From positions 124,001 through 188,000 of the forward strand of contig NZ_LT607750.1 of the NCBI RefSeq assembly GCF_900090235.1: a stretch of DNA of 64,000 nucleotides. The letters are read 5' to 3'. Positions 35,975 to 44,915 of this stretch are shown one piece after another (position 1 is the first letter of the stretch; each line of letters starts with the position of its first letter). Position numbers and translations under genes: made by a program. Source of the stretch: Micromonospora echinaurantiaca. GTDB taxonomy: Bacteria; Actinomycetota; Actinomycetes; Mycobacteriales; Micromonosporaceae. Below the pieces are notes generated by a model. The model was given only the letters and a program-made list of their open reading frames with translations. It ran no database searches and was not told where the DNA came from.

Positions 35975-36904
35975 ATGCGTCTACGGTTCACCCGTCCCGC
36001 CCGTCCCGCCCGTCCACCCGACCGGGCCGCCGAGGCCGCCGCCCCGGCGACCGGACGTCCGGCGAGCCCTCGCCGGGACGGGGACCAAGCCGGTCACGCG
36101 CTGCGCGCACCGAGCAAGCTGCACGCCTTCAACCGGTACGAGATCAAGTACCTGGTCGACACGGCCCGGGTGCCGGCGTTGCGGGAGCAGCTCGCCGTCC
36201 GCCTGGCGCCGGACAGTCACGGCGCCGACGGCGGGTACGGCGTGTGGAGCGTCTACTACGACACCGCCGGGCTGCGGTTCTACTGGGAGAAGATCGAAGG
36301 GCTGCGGTTCCGCCGCAAGCTGCGGATCCGGCACTACGGCGACCGGTCCACGGTGGACGACGACAGCACCGTCTACGTCGAGATCAAGCAGCGGGTCAAC
36401 CGGGTCACCCAGAAGCGCCGGATCGCGCTGCCGTACCGGACCGCCCGCCGGCTCTGCGACGAGCGGGTGCTGATCGAGCACGACCCGGCCCAGCGGGGTT
36501 TCGTGTCCGAGGTGCTCGGCCTCGTCTCCGGCCTGGACCTGCGGCCGGTCGCGATGACCGGCTACCAGCGCGAGGCGTTCGTCGGCCAGGACGCCGACCT
36601 CGGCCTGCGGGTCACCCTGGACCACCGGGTACGCGGCCGGGACCGGGACTTCCACCTCGGCGCGGACGCCGAGAACCGGCTGATCGTCCCGGCCTCCCGG
36701 TCGATCGTCGAGGTCAAGGCCAACGAGCGGGTCCCGTACTGGCTCACCGACCTCGCTGCCCGCGCCGAACTGCAGGTGGTGCGGGTCTCCAAGTACTGCC
36801 AGAGCGTCGAGGCGTTCGGCCGGGCGCCGCGCTCGATCTTCCACGTCCACGACCACGATCCGGCCGCCGACCTGACGGCGGCCGCCCCGGGAAGCGAGGC
36901 CTGA
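35975..36904 (+). CDS. VTC-domain (polyphosphate-polymerase-like) protein
   Basis: This 309-residue protein starts at ATG 35975 behind GGAGGAAGG. After a basic, Pro-rich N terminus (1-45) comes a VTC domain of the CYTH/tunnel-fold group: NRYEIKYLVD, WSVYYDT, RRKLRIRHYG, VYVEIKQRV, GYQREAF, RVTLDHRVRG, IVEVKANERVPYWL and SKYCQSVE. The basic and acidic tunnel residues of polyphosphate polymerases are present. It is the first gene of a VTC-DUF4956-CotH operon. Polyphosphate synthesis is possible, but in bacteria this has not, to my knowledge, been shown for this operon type. Confidence 0.85.
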   Translation: MRLRFTRPARPARPPDRAAEAAAPATGRPASPRRDGDQAGHALRAPSKLHAFNRYEIKYLVDTARVPALREQLAVRLAPDSHGADGGYGVWSVYYDTAGLRFYWEKIEGLRFRRKLRIRHYGDRSTVDDDSTVYVEIKQRVNRVTQKRRIALPYRTARRLCDERVLIEHDPAQRGFVSEVLGLVSGLDLRPVAMTGYQREAFVGQDADLGLRVTLDHRVRGRDRDFHLGADAENRLIVPASRSIVEVKANERVPYWLTDLAARAELQVVRVSKYCQSVEAFGRAPRSIFHVHDHDPAADLTAAAPGSEA

Positions 36905-36909
36905 ACTTC

Positions 36910-37587
36910 ATGGACATCACGTTCCAGGATCTGTCCGGCACCTTCAGCGTCGGCGACATCGCCCTCGCGCTGTCGCTGTCGTTCCTGCTGAGCACCATGA
37001 TCGGCCTGGTCTACCGGGCCACCCACCGCAACGTGTCGTACAGCCAGTCGTACGTCCAGACGCTGATCGTCCTCGGCATGCTGATCTCGCTGATCATGCT
37101 GGTGGTGGGTTCCAACATCGCGCGGGCCTTCGCCCTGGTCGGGGCGCTGTCGGTGGTCCGCTTCCGCAACGCGATCAAGGAGACCCGCGACGTCGGTTTC
37201 ATCTTCCTGGTGATGGGTGTCGGCATGGCCTGCGGCACCCGCTTCTACACCCTGGCCGTGGTCGCCGCCTTCGCGATCAGCCTGGTCGTCGTGGTGATGT
37301 ACCGGTTCAACTGGTTCGCCCTCCAGGTGCAGCGGCAGGTGGTGAAGGTGCAGGTGCCCGCCGGCGGTGACCGCACGGCGGACATCCAGGACGTGCTGGT
37401 CCGGTACACCACCGAGTTCGAGCTGGTGAGCCTGGAGTCGATCCGGGCCGGCGCGCTCACCGAGCTGATGTACACGGTCCGGCTGAAGAAGGGCAGCGAG
37501 CCGGGTGACCTGGTCTCGGCGCTCAGCGAGCGGACCTCGGGCCAGCGGGTCACCGTGCTGACCGGCTACGACCAGACGGACCTGTGA
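36910..37587 (+). CDS. DUF4956 membrane protein
   Basis: This 225-residue protein has four hydrophobic segments in residues 15-140 (VGDIALALSLSFLLSTMIGLVY, TLIVLGMLISLIMLVV, FALVGALSVVRFRNAIKETRD, FIFLVMGVGMACG, LAVVAAFAISLVVVVMY) and a soluble C-terminal domain. The conserved loop GALSVVRFRNAIKET is the DUF4956 hallmark. It begins 6 bp after the VTC gene and its stop overlaps the CotH gene start. It is probably the membrane partner of the VTC protein. Confidence 0.88.
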   Translation: MDITFQDLSGTFSVGDIALALSLSFLLSTMIGLVYRATHRNVSYSQSYVQTLIVLGMLISLIMLVVGSNIARAFALVGALSVVRFRNAIKETRDVGFIFLVMGVGMACGTRFYTLAVVAAFAISLVVVVMYRFNWFALQVQRQVVKVQVPAGGDRTADIQDVLVRYTTEFELVSLESIRAGALTELMYTVRLKKGSEPGDLVSALSERTSGQRVTVLTGYDQTDL

Positions 37588-39395
37588 TGCCGCGGCTTCC
37601 CCGCCCGGCGCTGCCGCGTCGGCTCCGGCGCCGGATCCCGGTCCGGGTCCGGCAGAACTGGCGGCTGCTGACCACCTGTGTGGCCTTCCTCGCCGTGCTC
37701 ACCCTGGTGCTCGGCACCGAGCGGATCCGCCCGTACGTGGCCAGCGCCGGCACCGCCGGGGCGGAGACGGTGACGGTCGACATCGCCGGCACCCGGGACC
37801 TCTTCGACGCCGGGGCGGCCCACTCGATCAGCCTCACCTTCCGGGACGCGGACTACCAGCGGATGCTGGAGACGTACTGGACGGAGGGGGAGAAGGAGTA
37901 CGTCGAGGCGGACCTGGTCGTCGACGGCACCTCGATCCCCAGCGTCGGTGTCCGGCTCAAGGGCAACTCGACCCTGGGCGCGTTGACCTGGAACGGGCAG
38001 ACCCGGCCGCGCCAGGAGGGCGAGGCGGGTGGGCCGGCCGGCGGCCGGCCGCCCACCGGCGCCGACCAGCGGCAGGGCGACCAGCAGCCGGGCGACCGCC
38101 CGCAGCGGGTTCGCCCGGGCGGCGCGGCGCCGGGCGGCGCGGCGCCGGGCGGGACGGCCCCGGGCGGGGCAGCTCCCGGCGGGACGGCCCCGGGCGGGAC
38201 GGCGCCGGGCGGGACGGCGCCGGGCGGGACGGCCCCGGGCGGTACCGGTCCGGGCGCGGCCGGACCCGGCGGCGGGATGGGTCGGGTCGGCCTGAAGGCC
38301 GAGGAACCGGAGACGCTGCCCTGGTTGATCAGCTTCGACGAGTTCGTCGAGGGGCGCCGCTACCAGGGGCACCGGGAGGTGGCGGTCCGGGTCGGCGGGA
38401 TGGGCGGTGGCTCGACCGTGCTGAACGAGGCCCTGTCGCTGTCCCTGCTGGACGGCGTCGGCGAGACCACCCAGCGGTACGCGTACTCGTCGTTCACCGT
38501 CAACGACCGGCCGACCACGGCCCGGCTGCTGGTCGAGCACCCGGACGAGCACTTCGCCGAGCGGCTGGACGGCGACGGGGTGCTCTACAAGGCGCTGGCC
38601 GGCGGCAGCTTCACCGACCAGGGTGACGACCCGACCGACTACCAGGACGACTTCAAGCAGATCACCATGCGCGGCAGCCAGGACCTGCAACCGGTGATCA
38701 ACCTGATCCGCTGGGTGCACTCGGCGAGCGACGAGGAGTTCGCCGCCGGGCTCGCCGAGAAGGTGGACGTGGGGTCCTTCGCCCGCTACGTCGCGCTGCA
38801 GAACCTGCTGCTCAACTTCGACGACATGGCCGGCCCGGGGCGGAACTACTACCTCTGGTACGACCTCGGCACGAAGAAGTTCAGCGTGCTCAGCTGGGAC
38901 CACAACCTGACGTTCAGCGGCAGCGCCACCCAGGGCCCGCACGACACCGGCGGGCTGGGCATGCGCGGCGCCGGCCGTACCCAGGGAACCGGCCCGGCCC
39001 CCGACACGCCGGACAACCCGGACGCCGGCACCGCTCCGGACGCCGCCGCAGCCGCCCCAGGGGCCGACGTGGCGGACGCCCCGGGCGCCGGTGCCGCTCC
39101 GGAGGGCGGGCGGCGGGGTGGCGCGATGGGCGGCCACCGGCTGAAGGAGCGGTTCCTGGCCAGCGCCGCCTTCACGCAGGTCTATGAGGACGCGTACCGG
39201 GAGCTGTTCCAGGAGGTCTACGGCAGCGGCCGGGCCACCGGAGCGCTGGACGCGATCAGCACGGTGCTGAAGACGGTGGCCGGGGTGGACGCCGCGGCCG
39301 TGGACCGGGACGCCGGCCAGTTGCGCACGCTGATCCAGCAGCGCACCGAGAGCCTGCGCGACGACGAGGTGGTCACCGGGGGAGGCGGCGGCTGA
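37587..39395 (+). CDS. CotH-kinase-family secreted/membrane protein
   Basis: This 602-residue protein overlaps the DUF4956 stop by one base (TGATG). An Arg-rich start and a signal-anchor (LLTTCVAFLAVLTLVLG) are followed by a CotH kinase-like domain: VGVRLKGNST, then LPWLISFDEFVEGRRYQG, EALSLSLLDGVG, FARYVALQNLLLNFDDMAGPGRNYYLWYD and FSVLSWDHNLTF, the last two holding the likely catalytic Asp residues. An expanded linker of PGG(T/A)A repeats splits the domain (about residues 175-230), and a second Ala/Pro-rich insert lies near 455-510. CotH of Bacillus phosphorylates spore-coat proteins on Ser. Its end overlaps the convergent glycosyltransferase gene by 23 bp. Confidence 0.86.
   Translation: MPRLPRPALPRRLRRRIPVRVRQNWRLLTTCVAFLAVLTLVLGTERIRPYVASAGTAGAETVTVDIAGTRDLFDAGAAHSISLTFRDADYQRMLETYWTEGEKEYVEADLVVDGTSIPSVGVRLKGNSTLGALTWNGQTRPRQEGEAGGPAGGRPPTGADQRQGDQQPGDRPQRVRPGGAAPGGAAPGGTAPGGAAPGGTAPGGTAPGGTAPGGTAPGGTGPGAAGPGGGMGRVGLKAEEPETLPWLISFDEFVEGRRYQGHREVAVRVGGMGGGSTVLNEALSLSLLDGVGETTQRYAYSSFTVNDRPTTARLLVEHPDEHFAERLDGDGVLYKALAGGSFTDQGDDPTDYQDDFKQITMRGSQDLQPVINLIRWVHSASDEEFAAGLAEKVDVGSFARYVALQNLLLNFDDMAGPGRNYYLWYDLGTKKFSVLSWDHNLTFSGSATQGPHDTGGLGMRGAGRTQGTGPAPDTPDNPDAGTAPDAAAAAPGADVADAPGAGAAPEGGRRGGAMGGHRLKERFLASAAFTQVYEDAYRELFQEVYGSGRATGALDAISTVLKTVAGVDAAAVDRDAGQLRTLIQQRTESLRDDEVVTGGGGG
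38114..38270 (+). repeat. 15-bp coding repeats (PGGTA/PGGAA) in the CotH gene
   Basis: About ten in-frame units of 15 bp encode PGG(T/A)A. They are nearly identical at DNA level, so copy number is likely to vary between strains; changes by whole units keep the frame. Confidence 0.8.
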
Positions 39396-40893
39396 CCGCC
39401 CAGCGTGCCCGCCGCCACAGCCCCACCCGGTCGCGTACCACCGGTCGGGCGCCGTCGGCGGAGAAGTGCAGGACGAGCGCCAGCGGAGTGTCAGCGGTCC
39501 ACCCGGCACTGGTGATCCGGGCCTTCAGGAACCAGGTGCCTCTCGTCCGGCCGGAGTTGAGCCGGTCGAGGTCGACCGTGGCGGTGGCGTGGTGGACGAG
39601 GTGCAGGGTGCCGTCGTCCGTGGTGCCGGTCACCTTCTCGGTGTGGAAGGTGACCGGCAGGAAGACCTCCTCGTTGGTCTCCCGGCGCCGGGCGATCAGG
39701 TCGAGCCGGCTCTTGTCGAGCGTGCCGGTCGAGTCGCTCAGCGCCGGGTCGACGTCGGTCACCGGCAGCACCAGCACCTCCCGGCCACTGTCGGCGGCGA
39801 AGGTCACCGGCCGGCCCCCGGACTCCAGGTGGGCGGAGACGGCGACGGTCAGGGTCGAGCCGCTCAGCTCACGGCGGTCCACGGCGCCGGTGGCCGCGAT
39901 GCCCGTCTCCCACTCGGCGAGCCGGCGCAGGTCGTCCACCCGCCCCTGCTCGGCGAGGTGGGCGGCCACCCGCTGCAGCGGCGGCAGTCCGGCGGCGACG
40001 CCGGGTGCGAAGCGTTCCCGGATGATCTGCCGTACCTCGTGGGCGACCTGGTCGGCCCACTCCGGCGGGGCCTCCAGCAGCCGCCGCCGGCGCAGCCGGT
40101 GGAGCATCTCGTGACGCAGCCACCGTCGGTGCAGGCGGTCCCGCACCTCACCCGGTGCGATGTGCGCGTCGACGATGTCGAGCGCCTCGCGCAGACCGGC
40201 GAAGTAGCTGGCCGGGTCGAAGAACTTGCGGGCCGTGACGTTGCCGGCGTCCTTTCGCCGCCGGTGGTGGTAGCAGGTGTAGTCGGCCAGGACGCAGGTC
40301 CGCTTGGAGAGCAGGTAGGCCCGGATGACCATCCGGTGGTCCTCCAGCCGCAGGTGCGGCCCCTCGGAGAAGCGCAGCCGGTGTTCGTCGAGGAAGGACC
40401 GCCGGAACAGCTTGTGGCAGGTCAGGCTGTCGATCAGCGGGGAGTTGGCGAGCGTGGCGTCGAAGCGGTTGCGGCGGAACAGCTCGCGGGGCACCCGCCG
40501 GCCGTGCCCGGCCATCTTGCCGACCACCACGTCGGCGGCGTGCGTCGTCGCGCAGTCGTGCAGGCGTTCGAGCGCCTCGTCGCCGAACCAGTCGTCGTCG
40601 TCGGCGAAGAAGACGTACTCGCCCCGGGCGCGCTCGATGCCCAGGTTGCGCGGTCGCGACGGCCAGCCGGAGTTGGGGATGTGCAGCACATGCAGGTGCG
40701 GGTGCGCGGCGGCCAACTCGTCCAGCCGGGCCGGCGTGCCGTCGGTCGAGCCGTCGTCGACGAAGATCACCTCGAACTCGTCGGCCGGCAGCGACTGACG
40801 CAGCAGCGAGGCGACCAGCTTCTCGATGTGCGCCCCACTGTCGTGTACCGGAACCACGACACTGACCCGGGGCGCCCTGGTGTCGAGGGTCAT
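39373..40893 (-). CDS. Family 2 glycosyltransferase with long C-terminal domain
   Basis: This 506-residue protein starts at ATG 40893 behind GGAGGA. The GT-A domain fills residues 1-230: RVSVVVPVHDSGAHIEKLVASLL, FEVIFVDDGSTDGT, SRPRNLGIERARGEYVFFADDDDW (DxD metal site) and the acceptor part LTCHKLFRRSFL. Residues about 260-350 are a helical region and the remainder is a beta-rich domain of unknown type. No signal peptide; it probably acts at the inner face of the membrane on a wall or surface glycan. It faces the VTC-CotH operon tail to tail. Confidence 0.88.
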   Translation of the reverse strand: MTLDTRAPRVSVVVPVHDSGAHIEKLVASLLRQSLPADEFEVIFVDDGSTDGTPARLDELAAAHPHLHVLHIPNSGWPSRPRNLGIERARGEYVFFADDDDWFGDEALERLHDCATTHAADVVVGKMAGHGRRVPRELFRRNRFDATLANSPLIDSLTCHKLFRRSFLDEHRLRFSEGPHLRLEDHRMVIRAYLLSKRTCVLADYTCYHHRRRKDAGNVTARKFFDPASYFAGLREALDIVDAHIAPGEVRDRLHRRWLRHEMLHRLRRRRLLEAPPEWADQVAHEVRQIIRERFAPGVAAGLPPLQRVAAHLAEQGRVDDLRRLAEWETGIAATGAVDRRELSGSTLTVAVSAHLESGGRPVTFAADSGREVLVLPVTDVDPALSDSTGTLDKSRLDLIARRRETNEEVFLPVTFHTEKVTGTTDDGTLHLVHHATATVDLDRLNSGRTRGTWFLKARITSAGWTADTPLALVLHFSADGARPVVRDRVGLWRRARWAVSRRLPR

Positions 40894-41087
40894 CTGTCCT
40901 CCGGTGGGTTCGGTACCGCTCGGGATGGCGTCCGGACAGTCGTCGACGAACGGCACCATTCTGGTCGCGATGCCGCCCGCTGTGGGGGCAGGCCGTCGGG
41001 ACCCTAGGGGACCCCGGCCGCAGAATCAGGGGCGCGCCAGGGGTCCACCAGGCCCGCGACGGCCGCGGAATGCCTACGCTGGGCGGC

Positions 41088-42002
41088 GTGACACTCATCG
41101 CGACCGAGTCGCTGACCAAGACGTACGGGGGTGGGGTCACCGCGCTGGCCGACCTGACCGTCGCGGTCGAGCCCGGGATCATCGGCCTGGTCGGCGCGAA
41201 CGGCGCCGGCAAGTCGACGCTGATCAAGATCCTGCTCGGCCTGCTCGCCCCGACCAGCGGTCGGGTGCGGGTGCTGGGCCTCGACCCCACCACCGAATCC
41301 GCGGGCGTCCGCGCGCGGGTCGGCTACATGCCCGAGCACGACGCCCTGCCGCCCGACCTCACCGCCGCCGAGCTGGTCACCCATCTCGGCCGGATCAGCG
41401 GGCTGCCGCGTACGGTGGCCCGCGAGCGGGCCTCCGAGGCGCTGCGGCACGTCGGGCTCTACGAGGAGCGCTACCGCCCGGTGGGCGGCTACTCCACCGG
41501 CATGAAGCAGCGGGTGAAGCTCGCCCAGGCGCTGGTGCACGACCCCGACCTGCTGCTGCTCGACGAGCCCACCAACGGCCTCGACCCGGCCGGCCGGGAC
41601 GCCATGCTGGCCCTGGTGCACCGGATCGGCACCGAGTTCGGCATCTCCGTCCTGGTCTGCTCGCACCTGCTCGGCGAGGTGGAGCGGATCTGCGACACCC
41701 TGATCGCCATCGACGGCGGGCGGCTGCTGCGCGCCGACCGTATCGACGCGATGACCTCGGCCACCGACGTGCTCGCCGTCGAGGTCAGCGAGGGCACCGA
41801 GGAGTTGGCCGCCCGGCTCGGCGCGCTGCGGCTGCCGGTGCGCCGGGACGGCCGACTGCTGCTCGTCGAACTCGCCGACGACGCCACCTACGACCTCATC
41901 CTCGGCGCGGTCGCCGAGCTGGACCTGCCGCTGCACCGGCTGGACCAGCGCCGGCACCGGGTGGCCGAGCTCTTCGCCACGAGGGAGCCCAGCCATGTCT
42001 GA
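41088..42002 (+). CDS. ABC-2 type transporter ATPase
   Basis: This 304-residue ATPase has Walker A GANGAGKST, signature YSTGMKQR, Walker B LLLLDEPTNGLD and H-loop CSHLLGE. The C-terminal extension (about 215-304) is typical of ABC-2 exporters. GTG 41088 is preferred to ATG 41070: TACGCT (41074-41079) is a good -10 box ending 8 bp before it, so the message is probably leaderless. It is the first of four tightly packed genes (overlaps of 8 and 4 nt, gap of 1 nt). Confidence 0.9.
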   Translation: MTLIATESLTKTYGGGVTALADLTVAVEPGIIGLVGANGAGKSTLIKILLGLLAPTSGRVRVLGLDPTTESAGVRARVGYMPEHDALPPDLTAAELVTHLGRISGLPRTVARERASEALRHVGLYEERYRPVGGYSTGMKQRVKLAQALVHDPDLLLLDEPTNGLDPAGRDAMLALVHRIGTEFGISVLVCSHLLGEVERICDTLIAIDGGRLLRADRIDAMTSATDVLAVEVSEGTEELAARLGALRLPVRRDGRLLLVELADDATYDLILGAVAELDLPLHRLDQRRHRVAELFATREPSHV

Positions 42003-42882
42003 GCCCACCGGCGTCATCCACGACATCGGATACCAGCGCTACACCGGCCCCCGGCTGGGGCGCCGCCAGGTCTTCGGCGCCCTCTACCTGCACGGCCTGC
42101 GTACCGCCTTCGGTCTGGGTCGCAGCGCCAAAGCCAAGATCTTCCCCTGGCTGGTGGTCGGCATCGTCACCGTGGTGGCCGCCGGCGCGACAGCGGTCCG
42201 CAGCCAGATCGGCGAGGTGGTGATGACATACGCCCAGTTCGCCGACAACATGAGCTGGCTGGTCATCTTCTTCGTCGCGGTGGTCGCACCCGAGCTGGTC
42301 TCCCGGGACCTGCGCAGCGGGGTGCTGCCGCTCTACTTCTCCCGGCCGCTGCCCCGGTCGGACTACCCGCTGGCCAAGCTGCTGGCGATGGCGACCGCGC
42401 TCTGGCTGCTGCTCGGCGCGCCGCAACTGGTGATGTTCCTGGGCGCCGCCTTCACCACCAAGGAGGGGATGCGGGGCGTCTGGAACGAGCTGCTCGACCT
42501 GCTGCCGGGGCTGCTCTACGCCGGGCTCTGGGCGGTGGTCTTCGCCTCGATCGGCCTGCTGATCGCCTCGCTCACCGGCAAGCGGGCGTTCGCCGCCGGC
42601 GGGATCGTGGCGGTCTTCCTGATGACCACGCCGATCGTCGGCATCCTCTCCATCCTGCCCTCTCAGACGGTCAACGAGCTGGCCTTCATCGCCTCGCCGT
42701 CCACCCTGGTGCAGGGGGTCGGGGTCTGGTCTCTCGGCGACCTGTTGGTCACCGAGGACGCGGCCCCGTTCAGCAGCCTGATCGGCGACTTCGGCCCGGT
42801 CTACGCGGTCGCCGCCGTACTGCTGGTGGCCGTCTGCGTCACCCTGCTGCTTGCCCGGTACCGGAAGGTGGCCGCCCGATGA
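41995..42882 (+). CDS. ABC-2 type transporter permease
   Basis: This 295-residue protein has the N terminus TGVIHDIGYQRYTGPRLGRR and six hydrophobic helices, with VVAPELVSRDLRSGVLPLYFSRPLPRSDYPLAKLLA as the conserved cytoplasmic loop. It overlaps the ATPase gene by 8 nt and pairs with it. The substrate is unknown. Confidence 0.88.
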   Translation: MSEPTGVIHDIGYQRYTGPRLGRRQVFGALYLHGLRTAFGLGRSAKAKIFPWLVVGIVTVVAAGATAVRSQIGEVVMTYAQFADNMSWLVIFFVAVVAPELVSRDLRSGVLPLYFSRPLPRSDYPLAKLLAMATALWLLLGAPQLVMFLGAAFTTKEGMRGVWNELLDLLPGLLYAGLWAVVFASIGLLIASLTGKRAFAAGGIVAVFLMTTPIVGILSILPSQTVNELAFIASPSTLVQGVGVWSLGDLLVTEDAAPFSSLIGDFGPVYAVAAVLLVAVCVTLLLARYRKVAAR

Positions 42883-43850
42883 GCACGACGAGTGCCGACA
42901 CCCGGCCCACGGCGGCCGGTGAGCCGCCCGCCCCGACCGTGAGCACCCTGGAGCTGGCCGGCGTCTCCCGCTGGTACGGCAACGTGGTGGCGGTCAACGA
43001 CGTCAGCATGAGCCTCGGCCCGGGTGTCACCGGGCTGCTCGGCCCGAACGGCGCGGGCAAGACCACCCTGCTGCACATGATGGCCGGCTTCCTCGCCCCG
43101 TCGCGCGGCGCGGTCACCCTGGACGGCCGACCCACCTGGCGCAACCCCGACGTCTACCGCCGACTCGGCCTGGTCAGCGAGCGGGAGGCGGTACACACCT
43201 TCCTCACCGCCCACGAGTTCGTGCTGGCCAGCGCGAAGCTGCACCGGCTGCCGGACCCGGCGGAGGCGGCCCGACGGGCGATCGCGCTGGTCGAGATGGA
43301 GAGCGCGCAGGACCGCCGGATCGGCACGTACTCCAAGGGCATGCGGCAGCGCGCCCGGGTGGCGGCGGCCCTCGTGCACGACCCGCAGGTGCTGCTGCTC
43401 GACGAGCCGTTCAACGGGATGGACCCGCGCCAGCGGCTGCACATGATGGAGCTGCTGCACCGCCTCGGCGACGCGGGCCGGACGATCCTGTTCAGCTCGC
43501 ACATCCTGGAGGAGGTCGAGCAGGTCTCCGGCACGGTCCAGGTGATGGTCGCCGGCCGGCTGGCCGCCTCCGGCGACTTCCGTACCATCCGTCGGCTGAT
43601 GACCAACCGGCCGCACGTGTTCGCGGTGCGCTCCACCGACGACCGGGCGCTGGCGGTCGCGCTGATGGCCGAGGCGTCGGTGACCGGCGTCGAGCTGGAC
43701 CGCACCGGCCTGACCGTGCGGGCCGGCGACTACGGCGCGTTCACCCGGGCGCTGCCGCGGATCGCGCTGGCGCACGGCATCCGGGTCCGGCAACTGGTGC
43801 CCGAGGACGAGTCCCTGGAGAGCGTCTTCTCCTACCTGGTGGAGGCCTGA
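42879..43850 (+). CDS. ABC-2 type transporter ATPase
   Basis: This is a 323-residue ATPase, the second of the cluster: Walker A GPNGAGKTT, signature YSKGMRQR, Walker B VLLLDEPFNGMD, H-loop FSSHILEEVE. It starts with an ATGA overlap of the first permease gene. The two ATPases differ enough to serve different permeases or a mixed complex. Confidence 0.92.
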   Translation: MSTTSADTRPTAAGEPPAPTVSTLELAGVSRWYGNVVAVNDVSMSLGPGVTGLLGPNGAGKTTLLHMMAGFLAPSRGAVTLDGRPTWRNPDVYRRLGLVSEREAVHTFLTAHEFVLASAKLHRLPDPAEAARRAIALVEMESAQDRRIGTYSKGMRQRARVAAALVHDPQVLLLDEPFNGMDPRQRLHMMELLHRLGDAGRTILFSSHILEEVEQVSGTVQVMVAGRLAASGDFRTIRRLMTNRPHVFAVRSTDDRALAVALMAEASVTGVELDRTGLTVRAGDYGAFTRALPRIALAHGIRVRQLVPEDESLESVFSYLVEA

Positions 43851-43851
43851 C

Positions 43852-44562
43852 ATGTCGACCGTTTCCTGGATCACCGCGCGGGGACTGTTCGGCCGGCGCC
43901 GGTTCCTCCTGCTGCTGCCGCTCCCGGCGGTGCTGGTGCTGCTCGCCGTGCTCTCCCGCGCGCTCGGGGTCGACCCGGGCGAGTGGGGGCCGGCGGTGCT
44001 GGTCGGCCTCGGCCTGGCCGTGGTGCTGCCGGTGGTGGCCCTGATCGTCGGCACCGGCGTGCTGGGCGCCGAGATCGACGACGGCACCGTGGTGCACATC
44101 CTGACCAAGCCGCTGCCGCGCTGGCAGATCGTGCTGCCGAAGCTCGCGGTGGCCACCGGCGTCAGCGCGGTCACCGTAGCGGTGCCGCTCTACGTCGCGG
44201 GCGTGCTGGCCGATTCGGTACGCCTCGGACTGGCGCTGGCCGCCGCCGCGTCGGCCGGGGCGCTGGCCTACTCGGCGCTGTTCGTGGCGCTCAGCCTGGT
44301 CACCCGGCGACCGGTCCTGCTCGGCCTGGTCTACGTGCTGATCTGGGAGGGGCTGCTGGGCAACTTCGTCAGCGGCACCAAGGTGCTCTCCATCCAGCAG
44401 TACGTGATCGCCCTCGCCGACCGGCTCGCCCCGACCGGCATGCTGGAGGCCGACGTCTCCGTGCCGGTGGCGGCGGTGATGACCACGCTGATCAGCGTCG
44501 GCTTCACCGTGCTGGCGATCGACCGGCTGCGCTCGTTCAGCGTGGCCGGCGAGACCAGCTGA
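43852..44562 (+). CDS. ABC-2 type transporter permease
   Basis: This 236-residue permease has six helices: FLLLLPLPAVLVLLAVLS, LGLAVVLPVVALIVG, then the loop GAEIDDGTVVHILTKPLPRWQIVLPKLAVATG, and LIWEGLLGNFVSGTKVLSIQQY near the end. It starts 1 bp after the second ATPase gene and closes the operon. Confidence 0.88.
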   Translation: MSTVSWITARGLFGRRRFLLLLPLPAVLVLLAVLSRALGVDPGEWGPAVLVGLGLAVVLPVVALIVGTGVLGAEIDDGTVVHILTKPLPRWQIVLPKLAVATGVSAVTVAVPLYVAGVLADSVRLGLALAAAASAGALAYSALFVALSLVTRRPVLLGLVYVLIWEGLLGNFVSGTKVLSIQQYVIALADRLAPTGMLEADVSVPVAAVMTTLISVGFTVLAIDRLRSFSVAGETS

Positions 44563-44915
44563 GCGACGCTGGCCGGCACGCGGCCGGCGCGCGCCGGACA
44601 CATCTCCCGTGGCGGCGCGCCGGGCGCTCGCGGCGCTGGATCCGCTCACCGGTGCCCCGCTCCCGGTGGACGTGCTCGACGAGGGCGACATGGTTCCACG
44701 AGGGTGATACCGCTGAGTCAGCACGATGACTCAGCGGTATCACCCTCGCGCCGTATCGGCCCGGACGGCCGGCCGGTTCCGGGCTGGGCGTCCTCACCGG
44801 CGCCGGCCCGCCGCCGCGGTGGGACGGCTGGCGCCAGGGGCGTCCGGGCTGCCGGTGGGCGGATGGTAGGGCTGGCCGGATGGACCGGGCCGGGCCGGTC
44901 GGCGAGGCTGGACGG
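44563..44915. other. Gap after the ABC exporter operon
   Basis: 353 bp with no supportable gene. Its main feature is the perfect palindrome at 44699-44748. The rest is GC-rich spacer leading to the next gene. Confidence 0.5.
44699..44748. repeat. Perfect 22-bp palindromic hairpin
   Basis: Arms starting CGAGGGTGATACCGCTG are exactly complementary over 22 bp around the 6-nt loop GCACGA. It starts 137 bp past the ABC operon, lacks a T run, and includes the palindrome-like TGACTCA found in both arms. It looks more like a MITE/REP-type element than a plain terminator, although it could stop transcription. Confidence 0.7.
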
